DNA of 64,000 nucleotides from Mesorhizobium sp. B2-7-2 (GTDB lineage: Bacteria; Pseudomonadota; Alphaproteobacteria; Rhizobiales; Rhizobiaceae): NCBI RefSeq assembly GCF_006440775.1, contig NZ_VFTZ01000014.1, forward strand, positions 1 through 64,000, in the 5' to 3' direction. The position numbers and the translations under genes were made by a program. The notes beneath the pieces are model-generated. The model saw only the letters and a list, made by a program, of their open reading frames with translations, had not been told where the DNA came from and did no database searches. Below are positions 17,547 through 26,651 of this stretch, piece after piece (within the stretch, counting starts at the first letter, position 1; every line of letters starts with the position of its first letter).

Positions 17547-19427
17547 CTAGCCTTCGCCGGACAAATCCCGCCGCGCCTTGTCGAGCTCTTCGGCATAGCG
17601 GCGCATCAGATGGCTTTCGGTGAGCAGGCCGAGCACGATGCGCTCGTCGAAATCCTCGACCACCGCCAGTTCTTCGGCCCCGGTGCGCTGGAAGGTCTCG
17701 GCGGCGGTCTGGACATTCATCGACGGCACCAGCACCGCGTCCTTGAACTGGGCGAGCGCACTCACCGGCGTTTCGCCATCGGAGCGATCGCTGTGCAGTT
17801 CCGGCACCAGCAGCATGCCGACATATTGGTCGGCCTGCTCGACGGCGATGACCCGCTGCGCCGAGCCGAGCGGGATCTCCTTGCGGAATTCGGAGAGCGT
17901 GGTCGAGGCAGGGATGGTGCGGACATCCTTGCGCATCATCGAGCCGACGGTGAGGCTGCGCATCCAGCCGACGTCATGCGCGCTGCGGATCGTCTCGCCG
18001 CGCAGGTGGAAACGCCAGGTCGAGAAGGAGTAGCCGAAGGTCTCGCGCACCAGGATCGCCGACATGATCGAGGCCGCCAGCACCACGCCGGTGAGCGTCA
18101 GGTCGCGGGTGGATTCCAGCGCCAGGAACGTCATGGTCAGCGGACCGCCGACGACGCCCACCGCAAGCGAGGTCATGCCGACGACGGCGGCGACCGCCGG
18201 GTCGACGCCGGCCGACGGCGCGGTCAGCGCCATGACGCCGGCAAAGACCTTGCCGAGCAAGGCTCCCAGGAACAGCGAAGCGAAGAACAGGCCGCCGCGG
18301 AAGCCCGAGCCGAGCGAGATGGCGGAGGCCGCCAGCTTCATCACGAAGACGCTCGCCACCACGGGAAGGGCATAATTCATGGCGAACTCGCGGTGCAGCG
18401 CGCCATGGCCGCTGGAGAGTACCTGCGGCGTGACCAGCCCGAGCAAGCCGACGAAGATGCCGCCGATGAAGGGCCTGACCGACACGTCGATCGACAACCG
18501 CACAAAGAGCCGCTCGACGATGCTCACCAGATGCATGATCGCGATCGAGGCAGCCCCGCCGAGCAGCCCCAGCAGCAGGAACGGCACATACTCGCCGGCG
18601 GTCAGATTCGGCAGACCTGAGAGTTCCAGCGGGAACGGCACGCCGCCGAACATTTCCGCCGTCAGCGAAGCGGCTATCGCCGCCGCCATCACCGGCGCCA
18701 CATTGGCGACGGAGTAGATGCCGATGACCAGCTCGAAACCGTAGAAGGCGCCGGTCAGCGGCGCGTCGAAGGCGGCGGCGATCGCACCGGCCGCGCCGCA
18801 GCCGACCAGCATTCGGACATCGTTGCGGCGCAGCCGGAAAGCGCGGGCAAGTCGGGAAGCTACGCCGGAGCCGATCTGCGTATAGCCGGCTTCCAGCCCG
18901 ACCGAGGCGCCGAAGCCGCTTGAGACCATCGTCTGCGCCACGATGATGAAAGTGTCGGTGAGCGACATGCGCCCGCCATAGAGGGCGTTGGCTTCGATCG
19001 GGTCGACAGGTGTGCGGAACTTGCGCTTTCTGAGCCAGATGACGGAAAGGCCGAGCAGCAGGCCGCCGATCGCCGGGAACATCGCCTGCACCGGATCGGC
19101 GAGCGAGAACATCGCCGAAAGCCGCCCGCCCGGCTGCACGTCGAACAGCAGGTAATGCATGCCTTGCACCAACGCGCTCATGCCGGTGACCAGCGCGCCC
19201 GCGATGACGCCGACCATGCCGGCCATCAGCACGATCACGATGCCGCGCGCCTCGAGCACGGGGATCGAGCTGATCAGCACCGCGCGAAGCCGGCGGGCGT
19301 AAACTTTTGGGTCGTTTCTGGCAGGCAACGGAGCGGCTCGCCGGTATGCGAAAGATAAGAACTGCCGTGCCTGATACGCGCGGCGGCTTTGCGTGGCAAT
19401 CGCAATGCCGACCGCATGTGGCGCCAT
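17547..19427 (-). CDS. ClC-family chloride channel/antiporter with CBS domains
   Basis: A 626-residue membrane protein with ten or more hydrophobic segments and a C-terminal CBS pair (about 490-615: SMMRKDVRTIPASTTLSEF, VLGLLTESHLMRRYAEEL). ClC filter regions are recognisable but altered: GLEAGYTQIG stands where GREGP is usual, keeping the gating glutamate, and GSGFRGGLFFASLFLGA matches the GxFxP region without the proline. ClC proteins move chloride or exchange it for protons. The N-terminal 45 residues are basic, and a later start is possible. It is transcribed toward the MFS gene. Confidence 0.85.
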   Translation of the reverse strand: MAPHAVGIAIATQSRRAYQARQFLSFAYRRAAPLPARNDPKVYARRLRAVLISSIPVLEARGIVIVLMAGMVGVIAGALVTGMSALVQGMHYLLFDVQPGGRLSAMFSLADPVQAMFPAIGGLLLGLSVIWLRKRKFRTPVDPIEANALYGGRMSLTDTFIIVAQTMVSSGFGASVGLEAGYTQIGSGVASRLARAFRLRRNDVRMLVGCGAAGAIAAAFDAPLTGAFYGFELVIGIYSVANVAPVMAAAIAASLTAEMFGGVPFPLELSGLPNLTAGEYVPFLLLGLLGGAASIAIMHLVSIVERLFVRLSIDVSVRPFIGGIFVGLLGLVTPQVLSSGHGALHREFAMNYALPVVASVFVMKLAASAISLGSGFRGGLFFASLFLGALLGKVFAGVMALTAPSAGVDPAVAAVVGMTSLAVGVVGGPLTMTFLALESTRDLTLTGVVLAASIMSAILVRETFGYSFSTWRFHLRGETIRSAHDVGWMRSLTVGSMMRKDVRTIPASTTLSEFRKEIPLGSAQRVIAVEQADQYVGMLLVPELHSDRSDGETPVSALAQFKDAVLVPSMNVQTAAETFQRTGAEELAVVEDFDERIVLGLLTESHLMRRYAEELDKARRDLSGEG

Positions 19428-19560
19428 TTTGGCGTTGCGCCAAATAGCGTTACGAAAGACTTGTCGCCGCGACCAAGGAGATAGACTTAGTCAGGTACCG
19501 GAATGTTCAGCGCGCGGTGCCGAGCAGTCTCGGGAAGCTAAGGTCACGAGGGCAACTCCT

Positions 19561-20289
19561 TCATTCGGCCAGGCGAAAGCCAGCGCGCCAGCCGAGCTCG
19601 CCGACGGCCTTGTCGGTCGCGATATGGCGGTTCGGCTCCGCGACATTGAAGGCGCCCTGCGCTCCCCGCTCGACGGCAAGCAGCGCGGCGTAAGCGGCGG
19701 CGTCGACATGGACGGCCGGCTCCGCGGCGCTGTCCGCACCGGTACCCGGTCCATAGAGATGGCCGTAGCGCAGCACGATGCCGGTGATCGGCGAGGAGCC
19801 GAGCACATGCTTCTCCAGCGCAATGACGCCGCCGACGCTCACGGCGCGGCCGCCTACCGCATCGCTGTCCAGCGGATCTGTCTCGGCATGCGGCTCTGCG
19901 CCCGGTGCATAGACCCAGGCGATGCTTTGCGCGATCAGCCGGTTGGCACCGGCCGCCTTCGCCGACTCGACGAGATTGCGGGTTCCCTCGTCGCGAATGC
20001 GAGCGTTGCGTACAGTTGCTTCAGCCATCTTGGAGGGATCGAGCCCGGCCGGCAGGTCTGTGAGCTGGTGGATGACGATCTCAGGCTTCGCCGCCACGAC
20101 CGCGGCGCGCAGAGCGTTTGCATCAAACACATCGACCACCACCGGATCGGCGCCAAGCGCCCGAAGGTTTTCGGCTTTTGCCTCTTGGCGCGTCGTCGCC
20201 GTCACCTGATGACCTGCCGCCACCAGTTGCGGCACCAGCCGGCGACCGATAGCGCCCGAGGCGCCCGCAAGAAAAATGCGATGGCCCAT
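19561..20289 (-). CDS. NAD(P)-dependent epimerase-like SDR protein
   Basis: A 242-residue Rossmann-fold protein beginning MGHRIFLAGASGAIGRRLVP, the nucleotide-binding GxxGxxG of extended SDRs. LRYGHLYGPG and the C-terminal FNVAEP block are epimerase-like. At the expected YxxxK catalytic site the sequence is VGGVIALEKHVL, so the lysine is present and the tyrosine is missing. It may be a binding or regulatory homolog, or have a changed mechanism. It is divergent from a MarR regulator 62 bp away, which probably controls it. Confidence 0.8.
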   Translation of the reverse strand: MGHRIFLAGASGAIGRRLVPQLVAAGHQVTATTRQEAKAENLRALGADPVVVDVFDANALRAAVVAAKPEIVIHQLTDLPAGLDPSKMAEATVRNARIRDEGTRNLVESAKAAGANRLIAQSIAWVYAPGAEPHAETDPLDSDAVGGRAVSVGGVIALEKHVLGSSPITGIVLRYGHLYGPGTGADSAAEPAVHVDAAAYAALLAVERGAQGAFNVAEPNRHIATDKAVGELGWRAGFRLAE

Positions 20290-20351
20290 CGTCTCTCGCT
20301 CCTTGCTGCTATAATATCAGAGTGCGAACAACATATAAGAGCCCTGACATC
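20290..20351. promoter_or_regulatory. Divergent promoter region, epimerase and MarR genes
   Basis: A 62-bp AT-rich gap between divergent genes. TATAAT at 20310-20315 fits a -10 box for the MarR gene, and CATATA at 20332-20337 reads TATATG on the other strand. Overlapping promoters in so short a space would let a MarR dimer block both genes. No clear operator palindrome was found. Confidence 0.4.
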
Positions 20352-20825
20352 ATGCGCAAGGGGAACCCATCCATTCCGTCCGCCGGTGAAGGCAAGCGCG
20401 GCGAGCAAGGCTATCTGGGCTATCTGCTGCGCCAGGCGGCCGGCGCCTATCGTCTGAAGGTGGAAAGGGCCCTGGATGAATTCGGCGTGACGCAGGCGCA
20501 GTTCGCGGCCCTCACCATGATCTCGGCCTATCCCGGCCTGTCCAATGCCGATCTGGCCCGACTCGCGGTGCTGACGCCGCAGACGGTGAGCGTGATTGTC
20601 GGCAATCTGGAAAAGGCCGGCTCGCTTGTCCGCCGGCCGCATGCCGTCCACGGCCGCATCCAGCATCTCGACCTCTCGGACAGCGGCCGCGCCTTGCTGA
20701 AGAAATGCCGCGAGCGGGTTTATAAATTGGAAGGCGAGCTGACCGCCGGCCTCTCCGCCGAGGAGGAACGTGCCGTGCGACGCTGGCTGGTCGCCGTCGC
20801 GACCGCTGAGGCGGCACAGCTGTAG
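20352..20825 (+). CDS. MarR-family transcriptional regulator
   Basis: A 157-residue winged-helix regulator. The DNA-binding part reads VTQAQFAALTMISAYPGLSN, then LARLAVLTPQTVSVIVGNLEKAG, followed by the wing HGRIQHLDLSDSGRALL. Helices at both ends would form the dimer. MarR proteins usually repress a divergent neighbour and are released by a small ligand; here that neighbour is the epimerase-like gene. ATG 20352 is preferred; a GTG at 20322 is in frame. Confidence 0.9.
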   Translation: MRKGNPSIPSAGEGKRGEQGYLGYLLRQAAGAYRLKVERALDEFGVTQAQFAALTMISAYPGLSNADLARLAVLTPQTVSVIVGNLEKAGSLVRRPHAVHGRIQHLDLSDSGRALLKKCRERVYKLEGELTAGLSAEEERAVRRWLVAVATAEAAQL

Positions 20826-20838
20826 ATACCTCGGACGA

Positions 20839-21138
20839 TCAGGTCGGCACGCCGCCCTCCGTCTCGAAAAGCGTGAGCTTGCGCTCGCCGATGCCAAGCT
20901 CGGCCCAGCTCGCGCGCCATTCGGCGATATGCGCCGCTTTGAAGTGCGCCTCGAGCGCGGCACGGTCGCTCCAGGCCTCCGAGACATGGATGAGCCCGGC
21001 ATCCAGCACATCCTGCGCGTAGGAATAGCCGAGGCAGCCGGGCTCGGCGCGGCTCGCCGAAATCATTCGCTGCATCGCCGGCTTTGCCTGGTCGAGCCTG
21101 TCGGACGGCAAGCGGACCGTGCCGATGATCAGGAGCAT
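20839..21138 (-). CDS. ABM-family (antibiotic biosynthesis monooxygenase-like) protein
   Basis: A 99-residue dimeric alpha-beta barrel protein: MLLIIGTVRLPSDRLDQAKP, SRAEPGCLGYSYAQDVLD, then HVSEAWSDRAALEAHFKAAH. This is the usual ABM/YgiN layout, with small quinone- or heme-oxidising members. The ATG at 21138 is preceded by GGAAGG; the open frame runs further but into the flhA promoter region. It is convergent with the MarR gene, 13 bp apart, and could belong to the same stress response. Confidence 0.85.
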   Translation of the reverse strand: MLLIIGTVRLPSDRLDQAKPAMQRMISASRAEPGCLGYSYAQDVLDAGLIHVSEAWSDRAALEAHFKAAHIAEWRASWAELGIGERKLTLFETEGGVPT

Positions 21139-21259
21139 GCGATTTTCCCTTCCGACAGGTGGCTGAAGCGCCGTAGCCGCTCTCCCACTTTCGCGCAAGC
21201 TTGGAGAGTTACGGTCAACGGCCTGCCCTGTGCGTGGCGGCCCTGGATTTGAGGACGAC

Positions 21260-23347
21260 ATGGCGATCAGCGAAACACTACCGTCCGGCCTGGCGGTCAA
21301 GAACGGCCGCGACATCTTCTTCGCGCTGGGCATCGTCTTCATCCTGGCGGTGCTGTTCCTGCCGATCCCCGCATTCCTCATCGATATCGGCCTCGCCTTC
21401 TCGATCGCGCTTTCGGTGCTGATCCTGATGGTGGCGCTGTGGATCCAGCGGCCGCTCGACTTCTCGTCCTTCCCGACCGTGCTGCTCATCGCCACCATGC
21501 TGCGGCTATCGCTCAACATCGCCACCACGCGCATGATCCTGTCGCACGGCAACGAAGGCACGCATGCCGCCGGCTATGTCATCTCGGGCTTCTCGAAATT
21601 GGTGATGTCGAGCGACTTCGTCATCGGCCTCATCGTCTTTATGATCCTGATCGTGGTGAATTTCATCGTCATCACCAAGGGCGCGACCCGCATCGCCGAG
21701 GTCGGCGCGCGTTTCACACTCGACGCCATTCCCGGCAAGCAGATGTCGATCGACGCCGACCTTTCCGCCGGCATGATCGATGAGAAGACCGCGCAGCTGC
21801 GCCGCCGCGAGCTGGAGGAGGAGAGCTCCTTCTTCGGCTCGATGGACGGCGCCTCGAAATTCGTGCGCGGCGACGCCATCGCCGGCCTGATCATCACCGC
21901 CATCAATATCGTCGGCGGCATCGCCATCGGCTATCTGCGCCACGACATGGGCCTTGGCCAGGCGGCCGACGTCTTCATCAAGCTGTCGGTCGGCGACGGC
22001 CTCGTCACCCAGATCCCGGCGCTCATCGTCTCGCTCGCCGCGGGCATGCTCGTCTCCAAGGGCGGCACGCGCGGCTCGACCAACCAGGCGGTGTTCGGCC
22101 AGCTCGGCGCGCATCCGCGCGCGCTCTACGTCGCGGCCTCGCTGCTGGTCATCCTCGGCCTGATGCCCGGCCTGCCCCTGTTCCCCTTCTTCGCGCTTGC
22201 CGGCGGCATGGCCGGCCTCGGCTACATCATCCCGCTGCGCCTGAGCCGCGAGCGCGCCGCCGCCGAAGCCCTGAAGACGCAGGAAAAGGCGAACAAGGTC
22301 GAGGAGGAGAAGAACTCGGTCAAGGCCTCGCTGGTCACCGCCGAGATCGAGCTTCTGATCGGCAAGCAGCTTTCGACCAGGCTGATGGTGGCGCACCAGG
22401 AACTGGTGTTCCGCATGTCGAAGATGCGCAAGAAATTCGCCCAGCAATACGGCTTCGTGGTGCCGGAGGTGCGCGTCGCCGACGACTTCGCCATCCCGCC
22501 GAAGAGCTATCAGATCAAGGTGCACGGCACTGTGGTCGCCGAATACCAGATGCGCGTCGGCGAGATCATGGTGCTGCTCGGCACGCGTGGCGTGCCGGAA
22601 ATCCCCGGAGAGGAAATCCGCGAGCCGGCCTTCGGCATGCGCGCCTATTCGGTGCTCGAAACCTTCGCCGAGGATCTGAGACGCGAGAACTTCACCTTCG
22701 CCGACAATATGTCGGTGCTGCTCACGCATCTCTCCGAGGTTATCCGCAACAACCTGCCGCAGCTCCTGTCCTACAAGGACATGAAGGCGCTCTTGGAGCG
22801 GCTCGACCCGGAATACCGCAAGCTCGCCGACGAGATATGCACCTCGCACATCTCCTATCCAGGGCTGCAGGCGGTGCTGAAGCTGCTGCTCGCCGAGCGC
22901 GTCTCGATCCGCAACCTGCATTTGATCATCGAGGCGATCGCCGAGATCGCGCCGCATGTGCGCCGCACCGAGCAGATCGTCGAGCACGTGCGCATCCGCA
23001 TGGCGCAGCAGATCTGCGGCGACCTCTCCGAAGGCGGCACGCTCAAGGTGCTGCGCCTCGGCAACCGCTGGGACCTCGCCTTCCATCAGAGCCTCAAGCG
23101 CGACGCCAAGGGCGAGGTGCGCGAGTTCGACATCGATCCGCGCCAGCTCGAGGAATTCGGCCAAGACGCCACCAAGGCGATCCGCAAGCATCTCGAGGCC
23201 GGCGAGCGTTTCGTGCTCGTCACCGCGCCCGACGCCCGTCCCTATGTGCGCATGATCATCGAGCGGCTGTTCACGACGCTTCCCGTTCTCAGCCATGTCG
23301 AGATCGCCAAGGGCGTCGAGATCAAGGTGCTCGGAACGATCTCGTGA
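21260..23347 (+). CDS. flhA: Flagellar export gate protein FlhA
   Basis: FlhA, 695 residues, the proton-driven large subunit of the export gate. The N-terminal half has about eight membrane helices with conserved FHIPEP-family blocks (TVLLIATMLRLSLNIATTR, FIVITKGATRIAEVGARF, DADLSAGMIDE). The C-terminal half is the cytoplasmic ring domain, including PEIPGEEIREPAFG and LSYKDMKALLERLDPEY. ATG 21260 follows GAGG with good spacing. The stop overlaps the fliR start (GTGA). Flagellar gene order resumes here. Confidence 0.97.
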   Translation: MAISETLPSGLAVKNGRDIFFALGIVFILAVLFLPIPAFLIDIGLAFSIALSVLILMVALWIQRPLDFSSFPTVLLIATMLRLSLNIATTRMILSHGNEGTHAAGYVISGFSKLVMSSDFVIGLIVFMILIVVNFIVITKGATRIAEVGARFTLDAIPGKQMSIDADLSAGMIDEKTAQLRRRELEEESSFFGSMDGASKFVRGDAIAGLIITAINIVGGIAIGYLRHDMGLGQAADVFIKLSVGDGLVTQIPALIVSLAAGMLVSKGGTRGSTNQAVFGQLGAHPRALYVAASLLVILGLMPGLPLFPFFALAGGMAGLGYIIPLRLSRERAAAEALKTQEKANKVEEEKNSVKASLVTAEIELLIGKQLSTRLMVAHQELVFRMSKMRKKFAQQYGFVVPEVRVADDFAIPPKSYQIKVHGTVVAEYQMRVGEIMVLLGTRGVPEIPGEEIREPAFGMRAYSVLETFAEDLRRENFTFADNMSVLLTHLSEVIRNNLPQLLSYKDMKALLERLDPEYRKLADEICTSHISYPGLQAVLKLLLAERVSIRNLHLIIEAIAEIAPHVRRTEQIVEHVRIRMAQQICGDLSEGGTLKVLRLGNRWDLAFHQSLKRDAKGEVREFDIDPRQLEEFGQDATKAIRKHLEAGERFVLVTAPDARPYVRMIIERLFTTLPVLSHVEIAKGVEIKVLGTIS

Positions 23348-24096
23348 ACGCGCTCTCGCAAGGCGTCGTCATCGCCGCCTTCCTCGCCTTCTGCCGTATC
23401 GGCGCCTGCTTCATGCTGATGCCCGGCCTGTCCAGCGCCCGCGTGCCGCTGCAGGTCCGGCTGTTCGTTTCGCTCGCCGCCACCGGCGGCTTGCTCGCTT
23501 TCCTGTGGGACCGCATCTACCCGTTCGTCGATCCCCGCCCGCAGGTCCTGGCGCCGATGATCGTCTCCGAGCTCCTGGTCGGCGGGCTGATCGGCGCCAT
23601 GACCAGGCTCTACATGGAGGCGCTGCGCTTCATGGGCTCGGCCATCGCCATGCTGATCGGCTATGGCGGCTCGGGCGGACCGGCGATCGAGGAGCCCGAG
23701 CCGCAGGCGGCGCTTGCCGCCATCATCTCGTTCTCGGCGCTGCTTCTGCTCTTCGTCTTCGACTTCGACCACGAGATCGTCAAGGCGCTCGTCGCCTCCT
23801 ACACGGTCGCTCCGGTCAACGTATTCTTCAATCCGCAGGCGGCGCTGGTCGACGTCACCGACACCGTGTCGGATGCCTTCTTCCTGGTCATCCGCCTCGG
23901 CAGCCCGTTCGTCGCCTATGCCATCCTGGTCAATCTGACGATCGGCTTCGTCAACAAGCTGACGCCGCAGATCCCGGTCTATTTCATCTCGCTGCCCTTC
24001 GTCATCGCCGGCGGAATGATCATCTTCTATTTCGCCGTCGGCACCTTGCTGTCGCTGTTCGTCGACGGCTTCGTCGACCTCACGCTGGCGAGATAG
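23344..24096 (+). CDS. fliR: Flagellar export gate protein FliR
   Basis: A 250-residue membrane protein with about six helices. CRIGACFMLMPGLSSARVPL and the PVYFISLPFVIAGGM block near the C-terminus fit FliR, which together with FliP and FliQ forms the export channel. The GTG start at 23344 overlaps the flhA stop. Confidence 0.95.
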   Translation: MNALSQGVVIAAFLAFCRIGACFMLMPGLSSARVPLQVRLFVSLAATGGLLAFLWDRIYPFVDPRPQVLAPMIVSELLVGGLIGAMTRLYMEALRFMGSAIAMLIGYGGSGGPAIEEPEPQAALAAIISFSALLLLFVFDFDHEIVKALVASYTVAPVNVFFNPQAALVDVTDTVSDAFFLVIRLGSPFVAYAILVNLTIGFVNKLTPQIPVYFISLPFVIAGGMIIFYFAVGTLLSLFVDGFVDLTLAR

Positions 24097-24101
24097 GCTC
24101 C

Positions 24102-24488
24102 ATGACCGCGCGAAAGGACCGCCTGAAGAAACTGGTCAAGGTGCAGGAACAGTTGAAGGCGCTGCACGAGACCCGCCACGCCGGCTTCCTTGCCGCCGCC
24201 GTCAGGGCGGAAGCGGAGGCGAAGGAGCTGATCGAGCATTTCGACACCGACAGGTCGCTGGCTGGCCTCTTCCCCGCGCTTTACCACAAGCGCATCACCG
24301 ACGCGCTCGGCCGGCAGCAACAGAACCTCGATAATGCGCGCCAGGAAGCGGCGCTGATCGCCGCCGCGACGGCGCGCACCAACATGGTCGAGCGCGCCTA
24401 CAAGGACGAGCGCCGCCGTGACGAGCGCGAACGCTCCGACCGCGAGCGCCTCGATCTGATCATGCAGAAGCGAACCTCCGACGGCTGA
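24102..24488 (+). CDS. FliJ-like coiled-coil flagellar protein
   Basis: A 128-residue, highly charged, helical protein (KDRLKKLVKVQEQLKALHET, then AYKDERRRDERERSDRER) starting 5 bp after fliR. Size, charge and helicity fit FliJ, the small coiled-coil stalk of the export ATPase. The family is poorly conserved, so the name rests mainly on context. Confidence 0.55.
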   Translation: MTARKDRLKKLVKVQEQLKALHETRHAGFLAAAVRAEAEAKELIEHFDTDRSLAGLFPALYHKRITDALGRQQQNLDNARQEAALIAAATARTNMVERAYKDERRRDERERSDRERLDLIMQKRTSDG

Positions 24489-24558
24489 TCATCGCAAGCC
24501 TGCCACAAGCTTCTTCAGTCATTGTGCAACTAACAAAACCGGCAAAGGGCGGACTTTC

Positions 24559-25128
24559 TTGGCCATTTCCCCACCCAGCGACATCGTCATGGACGTCGCC
24601 CGCGCAGCGGAGCCGGCCGATGTCGAGGCCGCGCGGGCAGCGCTCGCGAGAAGGGCGAATGGCGCCTCGGCACCGTTCGCGCTCGATCCCCCCGCGACGG
24701 TTGATGCCGGCTCCATTCTCTCGCGTGCAACGGCGGACAAGGCGGAAGCCGCCAATCCGGCGAAGAAGTTCCAGCGCTTCGAGGCGATGGTGCTGACGAC
24801 CTTCATCCAGAACATGATGCCCAAGGACACCGAGGGCGTTTACGGCAAGGGCCTGGCCGGCGACATGTGGAAGTCGCAGCTCGCCGAAAAGGTGGCCGAT
24901 GTCATGGCCGCGCATGGCGGCATCGGCATCGCCAGATCCATGCTTGCCGACCATTATCTTGACGGCAAGCACAAGGTGCCGGTCGGCCCCGTCGCCGGCG
25001 GAGCGCAGAAAACCGAGATCGACCGGCAGACCCGGCTTTCGACCTCGATGATCGAGGAGCTTGAGCGCAAAGCAGCACGGTCGATGACCGGCGACGAGAC
25101 GACCATAAAAACAGATATTAAGATCTAG
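24559..25128 (+). CDS. FlgJ-type rod-binding protein
   Basis: A 189-residue protein with the rod-binding domain of FlgJ at about 68-130: KKFQRFEAMVLTTFIQNMMP, GDMWKSQLAEKVADVMAAHG, GIARSM. It lacks the muramidase domain of enteric FlgJ; the separate transglycosylase at 8382 may supply that activity. The start is TTG 24559; ATG 24589 is an alternative. Confidence 0.8.
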   Translation: MAISPPSDIVMDVARAAEPADVEAARAALARRANGASAPFALDPPATVDAGSILSRATADKAEAANPAKKFQRFEAMVLTTFIQNMMPKDTEGVYGKGLAGDMWKSQLAEKVADVMAAHGGIGIARSMLADHYLDGKHKVPVGPVAGGAQKTEIDRQTRLSTSMIEELERKAARSMTGDETTIKTDIKI

Positions 25129-25136
25129 GGACCTAC

Positions 25137-25556
25137 ATGGCCGACCAAACGGACCTTTCCAACCTTCCCACACGCACCAACGCATTGGAGGCGCACGCCG
25201 CCGCGCGACCCGGCAACCTCGCCGCCATCATCGGCCGCATCGAGGAAGTCGTGGACGAGGAAACCGCCGGCATCCGCAGCGGAACGGCCTATGATCTCAA
25301 GGCCTCGAACGCGCGCAAGAGCCGGTATCTCTACGAGCTGAACCGCGCCATGAAGGGCGCCAACGAGATCGAATTCCTCGAGCAGCATCGCGAAGGCCTG
25401 CTGCGGCTGCGCCAGAAGCTGGCCAGGAACGAGGCGGCGATCCTTGCCCATCTCAACGCGGTCAACGAAGTCGCCACGCTTTTGAGGAATGCCATCCAGC
25501 GCGCCGATACCGACGGCACCTATTCGGCCGGTGAGTTCGGAATGGCGCGAGCCTGA
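25137..25556 (+). CDS. FlgN-like flagellar chaperone
   Basis: A 139-residue mostly helical protein (AAIIGRIEEVVDEETAGIRS, ASNARKSRYLYELNRAMKG) that starts 8 bp after the FlgJ-like gene. The pattern of two long helices and the place in the cluster suggest FlgN, the chaperone for FlgK and FlgL. The family call is moderately secure. Confidence 0.6.
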   Translation: MADQTDLSNLPTRTNALEAHAAARPGNLAAIIGRIEEVVDEETAGIRSGTAYDLKASNARKSRYLYELNRAMKGANEIEFLEQHREGLLRLRQKLARNEAAILAHLNAVNEVATLLRNAIQRADTDGTYSAGEFGMARA

Positions 25557-25587
25557 TTGAGATGGTCGAGGCGCAAGGACAGACCCG

Positions 25588-26118
25588 GTGATAAAATTCA
25601 TCGCCGCCGCGCTGTGGATCTGCGCCGTGACGCTCGGCGCGGTCTTCTATTCCTTCCAGGCGGCGGGCCAGCGCGGCGCGGCCGAGCCGCCGAAGCCGAT
25701 GCTGGGCGGCCTCGACTATGTCAAGACCGACATGATCTCGGTGCCGCTGCTGCGCGACGGCACGATCGAGGGCTATTTCCTCACCAAGCTCGTCTACACG
25801 GTGGAGCCGGACCAGATAAAGAAGCTGTCGATCCCGGCGCAGGCGCTGATGACCGACCAGGTCTATTCCTATCTCTATTCCAACCCGCAGATCGATTTCA
25901 CCAAGAAGGAATCGATCGATCTCGACGCTTTCCGCAAGTCGATCCGTGACACCATCAACACCCGCGTCGGCGTCGAGCTGGTGCACGAGGTGCTGATCGA
26001 CCAGGTCAACTTCCTGTCCAAGGACGATATCCGCGACAACGCGCTTCGGCGCCGCAAGAATGCCGGCGACACCGCGGCGGCGATGACCAAGCCTTTCCAG
26101 GCGGCGCCGGAGCATTGA
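25588..26118 (+). CDS. FliL-like membrane protein of the flagellar cluster
   Basis: A 176-residue protein with one N-terminal membrane helix (about 3-24) and a periplasmic domain. The block GYFLTKLVYTVEPDQIKKL, then DLDAFRKSIRDTINTRVGVE and DQVNFL, follows the FliL/stomatin-like pattern. FliL supports stator function under load. It is the last gene of the flagellar run. The GTG at 25588 is the only good upstream start. Confidence 0.5.
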   Translation: MIKFIAAALWICAVTLGAVFYSFQAAGQRGAAEPPKPMLGGLDYVKTDMISVPLLRDGTIEGYFLTKLVYTVEPDQIKKLSIPAQALMTDQVYSYLYSNPQIDFTKKESIDLDAFRKSIRDTINTRVGVELVHEVLIDQVNFLSKDDIRDNALRRRKNAGDTAAAMTKPFQAAPEH

Positions 26119-26308
26119 CTGCCTGGCCGCGTCCGGCGGCGATAGACATGGCCCAGTTCCCCTAAGCGATATGACGCAGGGTCACCGCGTTGACGTAAAC
26201 GTCAACTCGAAGCTATATGCGCCTGTGGTCGCGCTGAGCGCGGCGCGTCTACCTCGCCCAGCGGCCAAGCGCCGGTGCGCGTCAACGCAACCAACGAGGA
26301 GAACCGCC

Positions 26309-26593
26309 ATGGGCGTTCAGGAGATTGCCGACAAGATCAAGTCGCGCGTGGCAAGCGCCGGCTTCGAACATTCGGTCAAGTTCGACACCGGCAGCGACGG
26401 CGTCATCGTCATCGACGGTGCGACCGTCTCGACCACCGATGCGCCGGCCGACTGCACCGTCAAGCTGTCGCTCGACGATCTGGATTCGCTGATTGCCGGC
26501 GACCTCAATCCGACCATGGCCTTCATGTCCGGCAAGCTGAAGGTCGAGGGCGACATGACCGTCGCCATGGCGCTTAGCCAGTTGCTCGGCTGA
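26309..26593 (+). CDS. SCP2 sterol-binding domain protein
   Basis: A 94-residue single-domain SCP2 protein: VKFDTGSDGVIVIDGATVST, TVKLSLDDLDSLIAGDLNPT, MAFMSGKLKVEGDMTVAMAL. These small cytoplasmic proteins have a lipid-binding tunnel; the ligand in bacteria is unknown. ATG 26309 follows GAGGAG; the open frame extends further upstream but the extra part is Arg/Pro-rich. A strong terminator follows. Confidence 0.9.
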   Translation: MGVQEIADKIKSRVASAGFEHSVKFDTGSDGVIVIDGATVSTTDAPADCTVKLSLDDLDSLIAGDLNPTMAFMSGKLKVEGDMTVAMALSQLLG

Positions 26594-26601
26594 CCCTTTG
26601 C

Positions 26602-26645
26602 AAAAACAGCAACGCCGCCCGATGGGCGGCGTTGCTGTTTTTGTC
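26602..26645 (+). terminator. Rho-independent terminator after the SCP2 gene
   Basis: A perfect 19-bp stem (26602-26620 with 26624-26642) closes a 3-nt loop, with A and T runs on either side. It could end transcription from both directions. Confidence 0.92.
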
Positions 26646-26651
26646 GAACCT

